Shown piece by piece: positions 1 through 8,281 of a DNA stretch of 64,000 bases. The notes below the pieces were generated by a model, which made no database searches, had not been told where the DNA came from, and was given only the letters and a program-made list of their open reading frames with translations. This DNA comes from an uncultured Formosa sp. (lineage in GTDB: Bacteria; Bacteroidota; Bacteroidia; Flavobacteriales; Flavobacteriaceae). A program made the translations under genes and the position numbers. The stretch spans positions 31,240 to 95,239 of the forward strand of contig NZ_CANMTH010000014.1 of NCBI RefSeq assembly GCF_947500765.1, written 5' to 3'. The first letter of the stretch is position 1; every line of letters begins with the position of its first letter.

Positions 1-1162
1 AAAAGAAACCCTCTTTTTCATGAGGAGACTTCGCTTTATTTACTCCTGAAAGTAAAGGCCAAATATTTTTTCCATCCATAGGTTTATTTGACATTTCTGC
101 TCCAGTTATATGCGCTATGGTTGGTAACAAATCTATTGTTGAGGCCACTTTATTGGTCACTAACCCTTCTTTAATTGTTCCTTTCCATTGTGCTATCATT
201 GGAACACGCATGCCACCTTCTAAAGTTTGAGATTTAAAGCCTCTTAATGGTAATGCACTTCCGCCCTGTTCATCTTCTAAATCCCAAGGACCATTATCTG
301 AAGTAAACACAACTAATGTATTTTTATCTAACCCTAGAGATTCTAATGTTTTTAAAATAGTTCCCATACTCCAATCTATTTCCTCAACAGCATCACCATA
401 TAGACCTCGAGCACTTTTTCCTTTAAATTTAGGGGAAGCATATAAAGGCACATGTGGCATAGTTTGCGCTAAGTATAAAAAGAATGGCTGGTCTTTATTT
501 TCTGTTATAAACTCTACTGCTTTTTCTGTATATCTTTGCGTTATTGATGATTGATCTACAGGATATTCTATAACCTCATCTTGCAGTAATAAAGGTACAC
601 GTCTTCCTCTCCATTTTTTCTCACGAAGACTATCGATGGTCATCTCTTCTCTAAAAACGATATCATGAGAAACTTTTGATTTTGGATTAACCGACATATC
701 ATTACTAAACGGAATACCATAATAAGAATCGAAACCTTGAGACGTTGGTAAATATTGCTCTTCATCTCCCAAATGCCATTTTCCAATACATGCCGTAGCA
801 TAGCCTTCTGCTTTAAGCATATCTGCAATAGTCATTTCTTTATTAGATAAACCTCCTGGCAAATTTGGCCAAAACACATCAGGCACTCCAACTCGTGGTG
901 GATAAGATCCAGTAAGTAAAGCCGCTCTAGATGGAGAACATACTGATGATGCTGCATAAAAATCTGTAAACGTTACACCCTCAGCAGCCATTTTATCTAG
1001 GTATGGTGTTTTTATTAATGGCGAACCAAAAACACCAACATCCTGATACCCCTGATCGTCTGTAAAAAAGATGATAACGTTGGGTTTAGGTTGTTTCTCT
1101 TGTGCAAATACATTAAGATTACAACTCAAAAACACGATTATGATACCGACTATAAACTTCAT
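1..1162 (-). CDS. S1-family sulfatase, C-terminus cut by window edge
   Basis: Reading the minus strand from the ATG at 1162 gives 387 residues of a type I sulfatase before the window ends. There is a Sec-type signal (hydrophobic residues 4-20, ending VFAQ). The metal-binding TDDQG lies at about 34-38, and the formylglycine motif CSPSR has Cys75 as the residue to be matured. GKWHLGD and TSDNGP motifs follow. It should hydrolyse a sulfate ester from a glycan outside the cytoplasm once Cys75 is converted to formylglycine. It is the last visible gene of the operon starting at 16737, only 21 bases after the GH95 gene, so removal of sulfate and fucose is probably co-ordinated. The substrate and SulfAtlas subfamily cannot be told by eye. 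About 100 or more residues are missing to the left. Confidence 0.9.
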   Translation of the reverse strand, partial: MKFIVGIIIVFLSCNLNVFAQEKQPKPNVIIFFTDDQGYQDVGVFGSPLIKTPYLDKMAAEGVTFTDFYAASSVCSPSRAALLTGSYPPRVGVPDVFWPNLPGGLSNKEMTIADMLKAEGYATACIGKWHLGDEEQYLPTSQGFDSYYGIPFSNDMSVNPKSKVSHDIVFREEMTIDSLREKKWRGRRVPLLLQDEVIEYPVDQSSITQRYTEKAVEFITENKDQPFFLYLAQTMPHVPLYASPKFKGKSARGLYGDAVEEIDWSMGTILKTLESLGLDKNTLVVFTSDNGPWDLEDEQGGSALPLRGFKSQTLEGGMRVPMIAQWKGTIKEGLVTNKVASTIDLLPTIAHITGAEMSNKPMDGKNIWPLLSGVNKAKSPHEKEGFF

Positions 1163-1183
1163 AAATGCTATACTTTTAACTTC

Positions 1184-3532
1184 TTACTTTTTATTTAAAG
1201 CATCATCAAACGTATACGTTTGTCCTGCTTCTGTTTCAAATTCTATCGTTTTATCCCCGTAAACCAACTTACATGATTTACCTTTTTTAGAGGTTACTGT
1301 AACTGTTTTTAAAGCTGAATTTTCCCATTCAAATGACAACTCAAAACCTCCTCGGGCAACAATACCAGATACTTTACCTTCTGGCAATGCACTTGGTAAC
1401 GCTGGTAATACTTCTATATATCCTAAATGACTTTGTAGAATCATTTCTAAAATACCTGAAGCTCCACCAAAATTTCCATCAATTTGAAATGGTGGATGTG
1501 CATCAAAAAGATTTAAATACGATCCGCCACCTTCTTTTCCGTTTGGTTTTACCGCAGGACTTAATAGTTTATGTAATAATTTATAGGCATGATCTCCATC
1601 TTTAAAACGTGACCAAAAATTAATTTTCCATGCTAAACTCCAACCGGTACCATTATCTCCTCTATATTCTAATGATTGCTTTGCTGCTTTCATTAAATCT
1701 GGAGTGTCTTGGTAATTTATTTCATTTCCTGGGTGAACGGCCCAAAGGTGAGATACGTGTCTGTGATGACTTTCTGGATTATCTTTATCTTCCATCCATT
1801 CTTGTAACTGACCATGTTTACCAATTTTATTCGGTGCGATTTTAGCAATCATAGGTTCTAAGCTCGATGTGAATTTCTGATCTGTATTTAAAATTTTTGA
1901 AGCTTCAATAGTAGTTCTAAACAAAGCTCTTATTAATTGATGATCCATAGTTGGTCCTGCAACTAAACCACCTATTTCTGGAGAATTTGAAGGCGTACTT
2001 ATTAAATAGCCTGTGTTTGGATCTTTATATAAAAACTGAGAATAAAACAACGCTGCATTTCGCATAAGCGGATAACGTTTTTCTAAAAATGCTTTATCTT
2101 GAGTAAACAAATAATGTTCCCAAATGTGTGATGATAACCAAGCGGCACCACCTAACCAAATACCATGATGCGATGCATTTACCGGAGCAGCACCACGCCA
2201 AATGTCTACATTATGATGAACAATCCACCCATCTGCATTATAATGTACTTTAGCCACTTTGGCACCTGTAATAGAAAGATCTTCAATTAAATCGAATAAA
2301 GGTTCGTGGCATTCACTTAAATTATACGTTTCTACCGGCCAATAATTCATTTCTAAATTAATATTGGTGGTATAACTACTAAACCATGGCGGCGTTAATT
2401 TATCATTCCAAATTCCTTGTAATGTTGCTGGTTTTGTACCTGGACGACTACTAGATATGGTTAAATAACGTGCATAAGCTACATACAGTGCCACCAATTG
2501 TGGATCGTTTGGCGTAATACTAAAATCTAAAATTCTTTGATCTGTAGGGTTTTCAGATTTACCATTATCTCCAAAACTTAATTCAAAACGATTATACAAC
2601 GCTTGATAGTCTGAAATATGTTTTGACTTAACATCCTGATAATCTAAGTATTCTATTTTCGCTAACGTTTCTGGAACTATTTTTTCTGGTTGTCCTGAAA
2701 CATCTTTATAATCGATATAATTTGTAGCTGCAGTTAAATATACAGTTGCAGTAGAAGCTTCTGTAATTTGAAGTTTACCATTGGCATTAGAGATGTGACC
2801 GTCAGTTTTAATTTTTAAAGTTGAAATTCCTCTTAATACCCCTTCTTTTACTTTTACAACTAAAGTTTGAGAGTTTCCTGAGGTTAAAACTGATTTATCT
2901 TCATGAATCGCATCTAACCATAAGTCGAATTCTAAAACTTTTTCTTTGCTAGCTGTTAAGTTTACAGCAATAATTTGATCTGGAAAACTAGATAATACTT
3001 CACGTTTATACCGAACATCATTTACCGAATACGTTACAGTAGTTATCGCTGTATTTAAATCTAACTCGCGTTTATAATTTGTGAAATTATCATGATTTTC
3101 AAAATCGATATACACATCTCCAAAAGGTTGATAATGAATTTGTTTTATGGGATCGCTCATAAAATGATCTTGAGCCATTTTTTGAGCTTCTAATTGCTTG
3201 CCTGTTGCTAATAAGGTTCTAATTTCATCTAAATATACACTAGCACCTTCATGAGCATAATCATGAGGTTGCCCACGCCAAAGTGTTTCTTCGTTAAACT
3301 GAATGTGTTCTTGAGAGACTCCTCCAAAAACCATAGCGCCTAAGCTCCCGTTACCAATTGGTAAAGCATCTGTCCATTTTTCAGCAGCTTTTGTATACTG
3401 TAATTTACAGTCTTCTTTCTGCTGTACCTCTTCCGCCTTGGGTTTTGCACAAAACGTTAAAGTCAGACATAAAGCTAGAAATAGAAACTTTTTAATAGTG
3501 ATGTATTTTTTTATTTTCATGTTATTAACCAT
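1184..3532 (-). CDS. GH95 family alpha-L-fucosidase (or alpha-L-galactosidase), lipoprotein
   Basis: This 782-residue protein has the full-length GH95 layout: an N-terminal beta domain, a linker, an (alpha/alpha)6 catalytic barrel and a C-terminal beta domain. The signal ends in a lipobox (LTFC, Cys28), so it is a surface or periplasmic lipoprotein. Family signatures are visible: TLQGIWN at 370-376, TTNINLEMNYWP at 388-399 carrying the paired Asn residues that activate water, STPSNSPE ending at Glu519, and QIDGNFG around Asp685. GH95 enzymes are inverting and remove terminal alpha-1,2-linked fucose, and some act on alpha-L-galactose. The fucosidase-rich neighbours favour fucose. A second ATG four codons in (3520) gives a more usual lipoprotein N-terminus and may be the real start. 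It lies 10 bases downstream of the 591-residue sulfatase gene. Confidence 0.92.
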   Translation of the reverse strand: MVNNMKIKKYITIKKFLFLALCLTLTFCAKPKAEEVQQKEDCKLQYTKAAEKWTDALPIGNGSLGAMVFGGVSQEHIQFNEETLWRGQPHDYAHEGASVYLDEIRTLLATGKQLEAQKMAQDHFMSDPIKQIHYQPFGDVYIDFENHDNFTNYKRELDLNTAITTVTYSVNDVRYKREVLSSFPDQIIAVNLTASKEKVLEFDLWLDAIHEDKSVLTSGNSQTLVVKVKEGVLRGISTLKIKTDGHISNANGKLQITEASTATVYLTAATNYIDYKDVSGQPEKIVPETLAKIEYLDYQDVKSKHISDYQALYNRFELSFGDNGKSENPTDQRILDFSITPNDPQLVALYVAYARYLTISSSRPGTKPATLQGIWNDKLTPPWFSSYTTNINLEMNYWPVETYNLSECHEPLFDLIEDLSITGAKVAKVHYNADGWIVHHNVDIWRGAAPVNASHHGIWLGGAAWLSSHIWEHYLFTQDKAFLEKRYPLMRNAALFYSQFLYKDPNTGYLISTPSNSPEIGGLVAGPTMDHQLIRALFRTTIEASKILNTDQKFTSSLEPMIAKIAPNKIGKHGQLQEWMEDKDNPESHHRHVSHLWAVHPGNEINYQDTPDLMKAAKQSLEYRGDNGTGWSLAWKINFWSRFKDGDHAYKLLHKLLSPAVKPNGKEGGGSYLNLFDAHPPFQIDGNFGGASGILEMILQSHLGYIEVLPALPSALPEGKVSGIVARGGFELSFEWENSALKTVTVTSKKGKSCKLVYGDKTIEFETEAGQTYTFDDALNKK

Positions 3533-3542
3533 GTGGGTTATG

Positions 3543-5318
3543 TTATGCTTTAATTTCTATATAAAATGGATATGTAAATTTTAACACCCCATCTTCCTTT
3601 AAAAACACCTTCGGTAATATAGTTAATGGTCCTTTTTTTAATTCTATAGCATTAAAACTGAATTGTGAATGTCCATTTGCTTCAATTGGTAGGGTTAGTG
3701 ACGTATCACCTAAAACCAACTCCAATTGACCTGTTGTTTCTATTGGCCGATCAAAATGAACAATAATATCAAAAGATTTGGTTTCGTTTATAATAACATC
3801 CCAATACATAAGTTCGTTGTTAAATCCTTCTTTTTTTATAAAAAGTGCTTCGTTTTGATTAAGCATAACCGGGTTTTCATGAACTGTACCAATAATTGGT
3901 TTTGGTGCGTTAACAATATGTTCTGAACTTTCCATAGTGTTTAACCACGAATCCATTTCAATTTTTAATTCTTCAACTAAAGCTTTATTATTTTCTGAAA
4001 TATCGTTTTGTTCATAAGGATCTTCAGTTAAATTAAAAAGCTGAAACTTATCATTATTGTCTTCATCTTTACCAACTCCAACAAGCTTCATGTTTCCTTT
4101 TCTGGTTGATACATTTCGGTATCTTACCGGAGCTGTTCTTGCCCAATAACGATTAATAATACGCTCTGGTAAAACCGCTTCTTTTTTAGTTAATAAGGGT
4201 AATAAACTTTCGCCTTCAATATTTAAATTTTCTGGCATTTTTGAGTTTGTAAACTCGACTAACGTTGGTAATATATCATAGTGTGCAGCAGGTGTCTTAA
4301 CATCTCGAGCTTCTTTAAAAGCCTCTGGGTAATACCAAAAACTTGGCACTCTTACACCGCCTTGAAACACAGAGCCTTTTTTACCTCGCATGCCAGCAAC
4401 ATATCTTGGATGTTGTGGCCCATTATCGGTCATGAATATAATTAAGGTATTTTCTTCTAAACCTAAATCGTCCAATTTCTTGAAAAACAGCCTCAAATTA
4501 TCGTCTATATTAGTGATCATACCGTATACTTTTCTAGCATTTTCTCTGCTGTGTTCTGTAACGTTAGGATATGGCTTATCTTGATCAATTAATCCTTGAT
4601 CTGGATCTATATCCTTATACATATCGTAATACTTCTGTGGTAGTTGTAACGGCCCATGTGGCGCATTGTAAGACAAATACAAGAAGAACGGCTCGTCTTT
4701 ATGGTCTTCAACATAATCTATTGCAGCTTCAGTTAACACATTAGTGCAATACCCTTGAGTTTGTACTTGTTTTCCGTTTTTCCAAAGAATTGGATTAAAA
4801 TAACTACTATCTTTTTTTAAAGTATTTGGCCAATCTCCATACTGACCAATTCCGCCTGATAAATGATTTAATGTAAAATCGAAACCTTGATCTTGTGGGC
4901 GCATAGGATAATTATCTCCTAAATGCCATTTCCCAATCATTCCAGTGCTATAACCTGCATCTTTAAGTATTTCGGCAATGGTAACTTCAGAGCTTGCCAT
5001 CATTGCACCTCCTCTGTAAGTATCATGAACCCCTGTAGTCATTGAATATTTTCCGGTCATGATTGCAGATCGGGTTGGTGCACATACTGGATTAACCGAA
5101 AAATCGACGAACCGTACACTCTTACTAGCTAAACTATCTAAAACAGGTGTTTTTATATTCGGATTTCCATAAAAACCTAAATCTCCAAAACCTTGATCGT
5201 CTGTAACTATTAAAATAACATTTGGTTTAGTTATAGACGTTTCTATTTTTTTATTTTGAGCACAGTTGCAAAAAACAAAAAATAGAACTAAAATGGTTAT
5301 GTGTTTTAGATCATTCAT
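3543..5318 (-). CDS. S1-family sulfatase with extra C-terminal beta domain, lipoprotein
   Basis: This 591-residue type I sulfatase has a lipoprotein-like N-terminus (Cys19), the metal motif TDDQG at 39-43, the formylglycine motif CAPTR with Cys79, then GKWHLGD and MTDNGP motifs. The sulfatase fold should end near residue 470. The remaining roughly 120 residues (from about SEHIVNAP) read as alternating beta strands and look like an appended beta-sandwich, perhaps for substrate binding (inference). The length exceeds that of the 443-residue neighbour for this reason. It sits in the operon 6 bases after the next sulfatase. The precise sulfated sugar is not predictable from the motifs. It needs a formylglycine-generating enzyme or anaerobic maturase, and none is encoded in this window. 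Confidence 0.92.
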   Translation of the reverse strand: MNDLKHITILVLFFVFCNCAQNKKIETSITKPNVILIVTDDQGFGDLGFYGNPNIKTPVLDSLASKSVRFVDFSVNPVCAPTRSAIMTGKYSMTTGVHDTYRGGAMMASSEVTIAEILKDAGYSTGMIGKWHLGDNYPMRPQDQGFDFTLNHLSGGIGQYGDWPNTLKKDSSYFNPILWKNGKQVQTQGYCTNVLTEAAIDYVEDHKDEPFFLYLSYNAPHGPLQLPQKYYDMYKDIDPDQGLIDQDKPYPNVTEHSRENARKVYGMITNIDDNLRLFFKKLDDLGLEENTLIIFMTDNGPQHPRYVAGMRGKKGSVFQGGVRVPSFWYYPEAFKEARDVKTPAAHYDILPTLVEFTNSKMPENLNIEGESLLPLLTKKEAVLPERIINRYWARTAPVRYRNVSTRKGNMKLVGVGKDEDNNDKFQLFNLTEDPYEQNDISENNKALVEELKIEMDSWLNTMESSEHIVNAPKPIIGTVHENPVMLNQNEALFIKKEGFNNELMYWDVIINETKSFDIIVHFDRPIETTGQLELVLGDTSLTLPIEANGHSQFSFNAIELKKGPLTILPKVFLKEDGVLKFTYPFYIEIKA

Positions 5319-5324
5319 ATTTAA

Positions 5325-6656
5325 TTAATTTTTTGAAGTTGCATACACATCATCGGACCAAGTTTCTAATTTCTTCAACATGGTTTTAACCAATTCAGGA
5401 TGTTCGCTAGCTACATTATTATTTTCACTTATATCTGTTTTTAAATTGAACAGTAAAGGTTCTGCATTTTTTTTAGGAAGCATCAGTTTCCAATCGCCTT
5501 GACGTATCACTTTTCGTCCTACATATCCCCAAAACACTTCTCTTTGTGGTAAAGCTTCACCTTTAAGCAGATTATCTTTTAAACTCACACCATCTAAATT
5601 TTCAGATTGTTTAGCACCTACAAAATCCATTATTGTAGGAAATAAATCCATGGTTAAAATCGTTTCGTTATTGATTTGATTGGGTTTAATTGTACCTGGA
5701 TACCGAGCTATTGCAGAGACACGATGACCACCTTCCCATAAGGTCGATTTATAACCTTTTAAACTGCCATTGCTTCCTACTTTTTTAGACGCTCCGTTAT
5801 CTGAACAAAAGAAAACAAGTGTTTTTTTATCAATTTTAAGTTCTTTTAGTGTTTTTAAAACTTCACCTACCCCCTCATCCATAACTTCAACCATTTCTTT
5901 ATAAATGCTGTTAAGTTCTTCTTCAGATAAATTATTTTTTTGTTTGGATCCGTTTTTCCAACCTACAGTACGTTCTGCTTTAGACATACGACCTTGAAAT
6001 GGACCGTGAGGTGCTTCATGCGGAATATATAGTAGAAACGGTTCGTCTTTGTGACGCTTAATAAAATCTACAGAATGTTCGGTGATTAAGTCTGTTGAAT
6101 ATCCTTTTTCATTTTGTTTTGTATCACCATTCCACCAATCTTCATAGCCTTCTTGATCGATGTGTGAATGATAATCTACATTACCAGAAACATAACCGAT
6201 ATACTCATCAAAACCTTGATTAATGGGATTGAATGTTTTTTGATATCCAACGTGCCATTTCCCAAACATACCCGTAACATAACCTTCACCTTTTATAGCC
6301 TCAGCGAATGTTACTTCTGCTGTTGCTAAACCTTTATCACGATCGTGTTTTGCTGTGACTACACCATCAATACCTACACGCTGTTGGTATTTACCAGTTA
6401 AAATAGCCGCACGTGTTGGACTACAGACAGGTCCGTTAGAATGAAAATCTGTAAACTTAATCCCTTCTGCCGCCATTTTATCTAAGTTTGGCGTATTGAT
6501 TAATGTACTGCCATAACATGATAAATCGCCATAGCCCATATCATCAGCCATAATGATAATAATATTGGGTTTGCCTGCTTTTTGAGCCGCACAACTTAAT
6601 GTACTAACAGTTAAAAAGCTGACACAAAACAGGTATATATTAAATTTTACAATCAT
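5325..6656 (-). CDS. S1-family sulfatase, arylsulfatase-A-like, lipoprotein
   Basis: This compact 443-residue type I sulfatase is close to the usual length of the bare family fold. The signal peptide ends with the lipobox TLSC (Cys22). It has MADDMGYGD (Asp38, Asp39) for calcium binding, CSPTR with Cys78 as the formylglycine precursor, a GKWHVGY motif and CSDNG. The MADDMGYGDLSCYG start resembles the arylsulfatase-A-like group common in marine Bacteroidota, which includes fucose- and galactose-sulfatases, but no linkage can be assigned. It is translated 30 bases after the stop of the 527-residue sulfatase and 6 bases before the 591-residue one. Three consecutive non-identical sulfatases suggest different sulfate positions on one glycan rather than redundancy. 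Confidence 0.92.
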   Translation of the reverse strand: MIVKFNIYLFCVSFLTVSTLSCAAQKAGKPNIIIIMADDMGYGDLSCYGSTLINTPNLDKMAAEGIKFTDFHSNGPVCSPTRAAILTGKYQQRVGIDGVVTAKHDRDKGLATAEVTFAEAIKGEGYVTGMFGKWHVGYQKTFNPINQGFDEYIGYVSGNVDYHSHIDQEGYEDWWNGDTKQNEKGYSTDLITEHSVDFIKRHKDEPFLLYIPHEAPHGPFQGRMSKAERTVGWKNGSKQKNNLSEEELNSIYKEMVEVMDEGVGEVLKTLKELKIDKKTLVFFCSDNGASKKVGSNGSLKGYKSTLWEGGHRVSAIARYPGTIKPNQINNETILTMDLFPTIMDFVGAKQSENLDGVSLKDNLLKGEALPQREVFWGYVGRKVIRQGDWKLMLPKKNAEPLLFNLKTDISENNNVASEHPELVKTMLKKLETWSDDVYATSKN

Positions 6657-6686
6657 ATTTAGGCGTTAATTACTTTATTGTTATTA

Positions 6687-8270
6687 TTAATCGTTCCAAT
6701 GTTTTTCAATAATTTCTAATATTTCTGGATTGTCTAAATCAGTATCTCCCAAGGCTTTTTTCTTGTTTAAAATCTCGACCTTCATCTCTGCAATAATATC
6801 TTTGTATTTCGGATCATTATAGGCATTATGCAATTCTTTTGGATCTGCTTGTAAATCGTAAAAATCCCAGAACTGATCTTGTGCAGCGCCTTTAAATCCG
6901 TTTCCATAGAAAAAAGCAAGTTTATAACGTTGTCCTCTAATTCCGAAATGTCCTGGTCTATCTTTAGAGTGATCCCAATAGCGGTAATACCCATAATCTC
7001 TCCAATCGCTTGGTGTATTTCCTTTTAAATTTTCACGAAAACTACGTCCTTGCATATCTGATGGATACTCTATACCTGCGTAATCGGCGAATAATGCTGA
7101 AAAATCCACATTTTCTATAAGATCTTTATTTCTTGAACCCGCTATAACTTCCTTAGGATAACGAATAACAAATGGCATGTGGATAGATTCTTCAAAGATT
7201 AAACGCTTATCAAACCAACCATGTTCTCCTAAAAAGTATCCTTGATCTGCAGTATAGATAACCACCGTATTTTCGGCTAATCCAGATTTTTCAAGATAAT
7301 CTAAAAGTTTTCCAATATTATCATCTACACCAGCACCAGAACGCATAAAATCTTTTATCATTTTCTGGTAGGTTTTAAATCTTGCTTCTTCGTTAGTTAA
7401 ACCCTCTACAGAAAAAGGTAACCCTGGGTAATTCATAAAATCTTTACGCAACTCAGGATGTGCTGTGGCATCTAAATATCGTTGTTTTAGATTATCCATA
7501 GATTGCCCTAAAAAGGAACGTCCGGTTGTTGAAGCGCTACTGTCGTAAAACGATTCTGGGGCAGGAATTTCTTGGTCTTTGTACAGATTTGCAAAACGCT
7601 CAGGATAATCGTAAGGTTCATGCGTCGCTTTAAAATGACACATGGCCATAAACGGTTTGTCTTTGTCACGATTCTCAATCCAATCAATGGTCATATTTGC
7701 AATAATATCTGTGCTATATCCTTGATATTGCTTACCACCTTCGTAATAATCTTTCCAATTATCGGCTGTTTTTATTATTGGATTATGGTATTCTCCTTGA
7801 CCAGGAAGTACAGCATAATGATTGAAACCTGCTGGTTCTTGTTTTAAGTGCCATTTTCCGATTATAGACGTTTGGTATCCGCCTTTTTGCATTTCTTTAG
7901 CAATATTATTGTATTCTGGAGATAGACCAGCATCGAGAATTTTTACACCATTTTTATGACTGTATTGTCCTGTTAAAATGGTAGCTCTACTCGGAGTACA
8001 AATAGAATTTGACACTAAACAATTTTCTAAAACAGCACCTTCTTCTGCCAAACGAGCGATATTAGGAGCATGTACATAATTTTCTAAAATACCTCCATAA
8101 ATACCCCAAGCTTGTGCTGTATGGTCATCAGACATGATAAACAAAATATTAGGGCGCTCTTGTTTAAACTCTGATTTTGGGATTATAATTTCCTTAGGTT
8201 TGTCCTTACAGTTTGTAAACGACGCAATAGCAACTAAGAATAATGCACCTATTTTAAATACGTTTTTCAT
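6687..8270 (-). CDS. S1-family sulfatase, related to the GlcNAc-6-sulfatase-like enzyme of the same operon
   Basis: This 527-residue type I sulfatase has a lipobox-like N-terminus (FTNC, Cys21), SDDHTAQAWGIYG at 47-59 with the metal-binding Asp pair, and formylglycine motif CTPSR with Cys91. GKWHLKQEPAGF and a DQGYFLGEHGWFDKR block near the C-terminal third are also present. The last block and the DDHxxQA start are shared with the 534-residue enzyme at 15133-16737, so the two belong to the same broad branch, but large insertions differ. A HexNAc or hexose 6-O-sulfate target is possible but not shown by the sequence. It lies 11 bases after the GH3 gene. Confidence 0.9.
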   Translation of the reverse strand: MKNVFKIGALFLVAIASFTNCKDKPKEIIIPKSEFKQERPNILFIMSDDHTAQAWGIYGGILENYVHAPNIARLAEEGAVLENCLVSNSICTPSRATILTGQYSHKNGVKILDAGLSPEYNNIAKEMQKGGYQTSIIGKWHLKQEPAGFNHYAVLPGQGEYHNPIIKTADNWKDYYEGGKQYQGYSTDIIANMTIDWIENRDKDKPFMAMCHFKATHEPYDYPERFANLYKDQEIPAPESFYDSSASTTGRSFLGQSMDNLKQRYLDATAHPELRKDFMNYPGLPFSVEGLTNEEARFKTYQKMIKDFMRSGAGVDDNIGKLLDYLEKSGLAENTVVIYTADQGYFLGEHGWFDKRLIFEESIHMPFVIRYPKEVIAGSRNKDLIENVDFSALFADYAGIEYPSDMQGRSFRENLKGNTPSDWRDYGYYRYWDHSKDRPGHFGIRGQRYKLAFFYGNGFKGAAQDQFWDFYDLQADPKELHNAYNDPKYKDIIAEMKVEILNKKKALGDTDLDNPEILEIIEKHWND

Positions 8271-8281
8271 TTTAAAATTAT

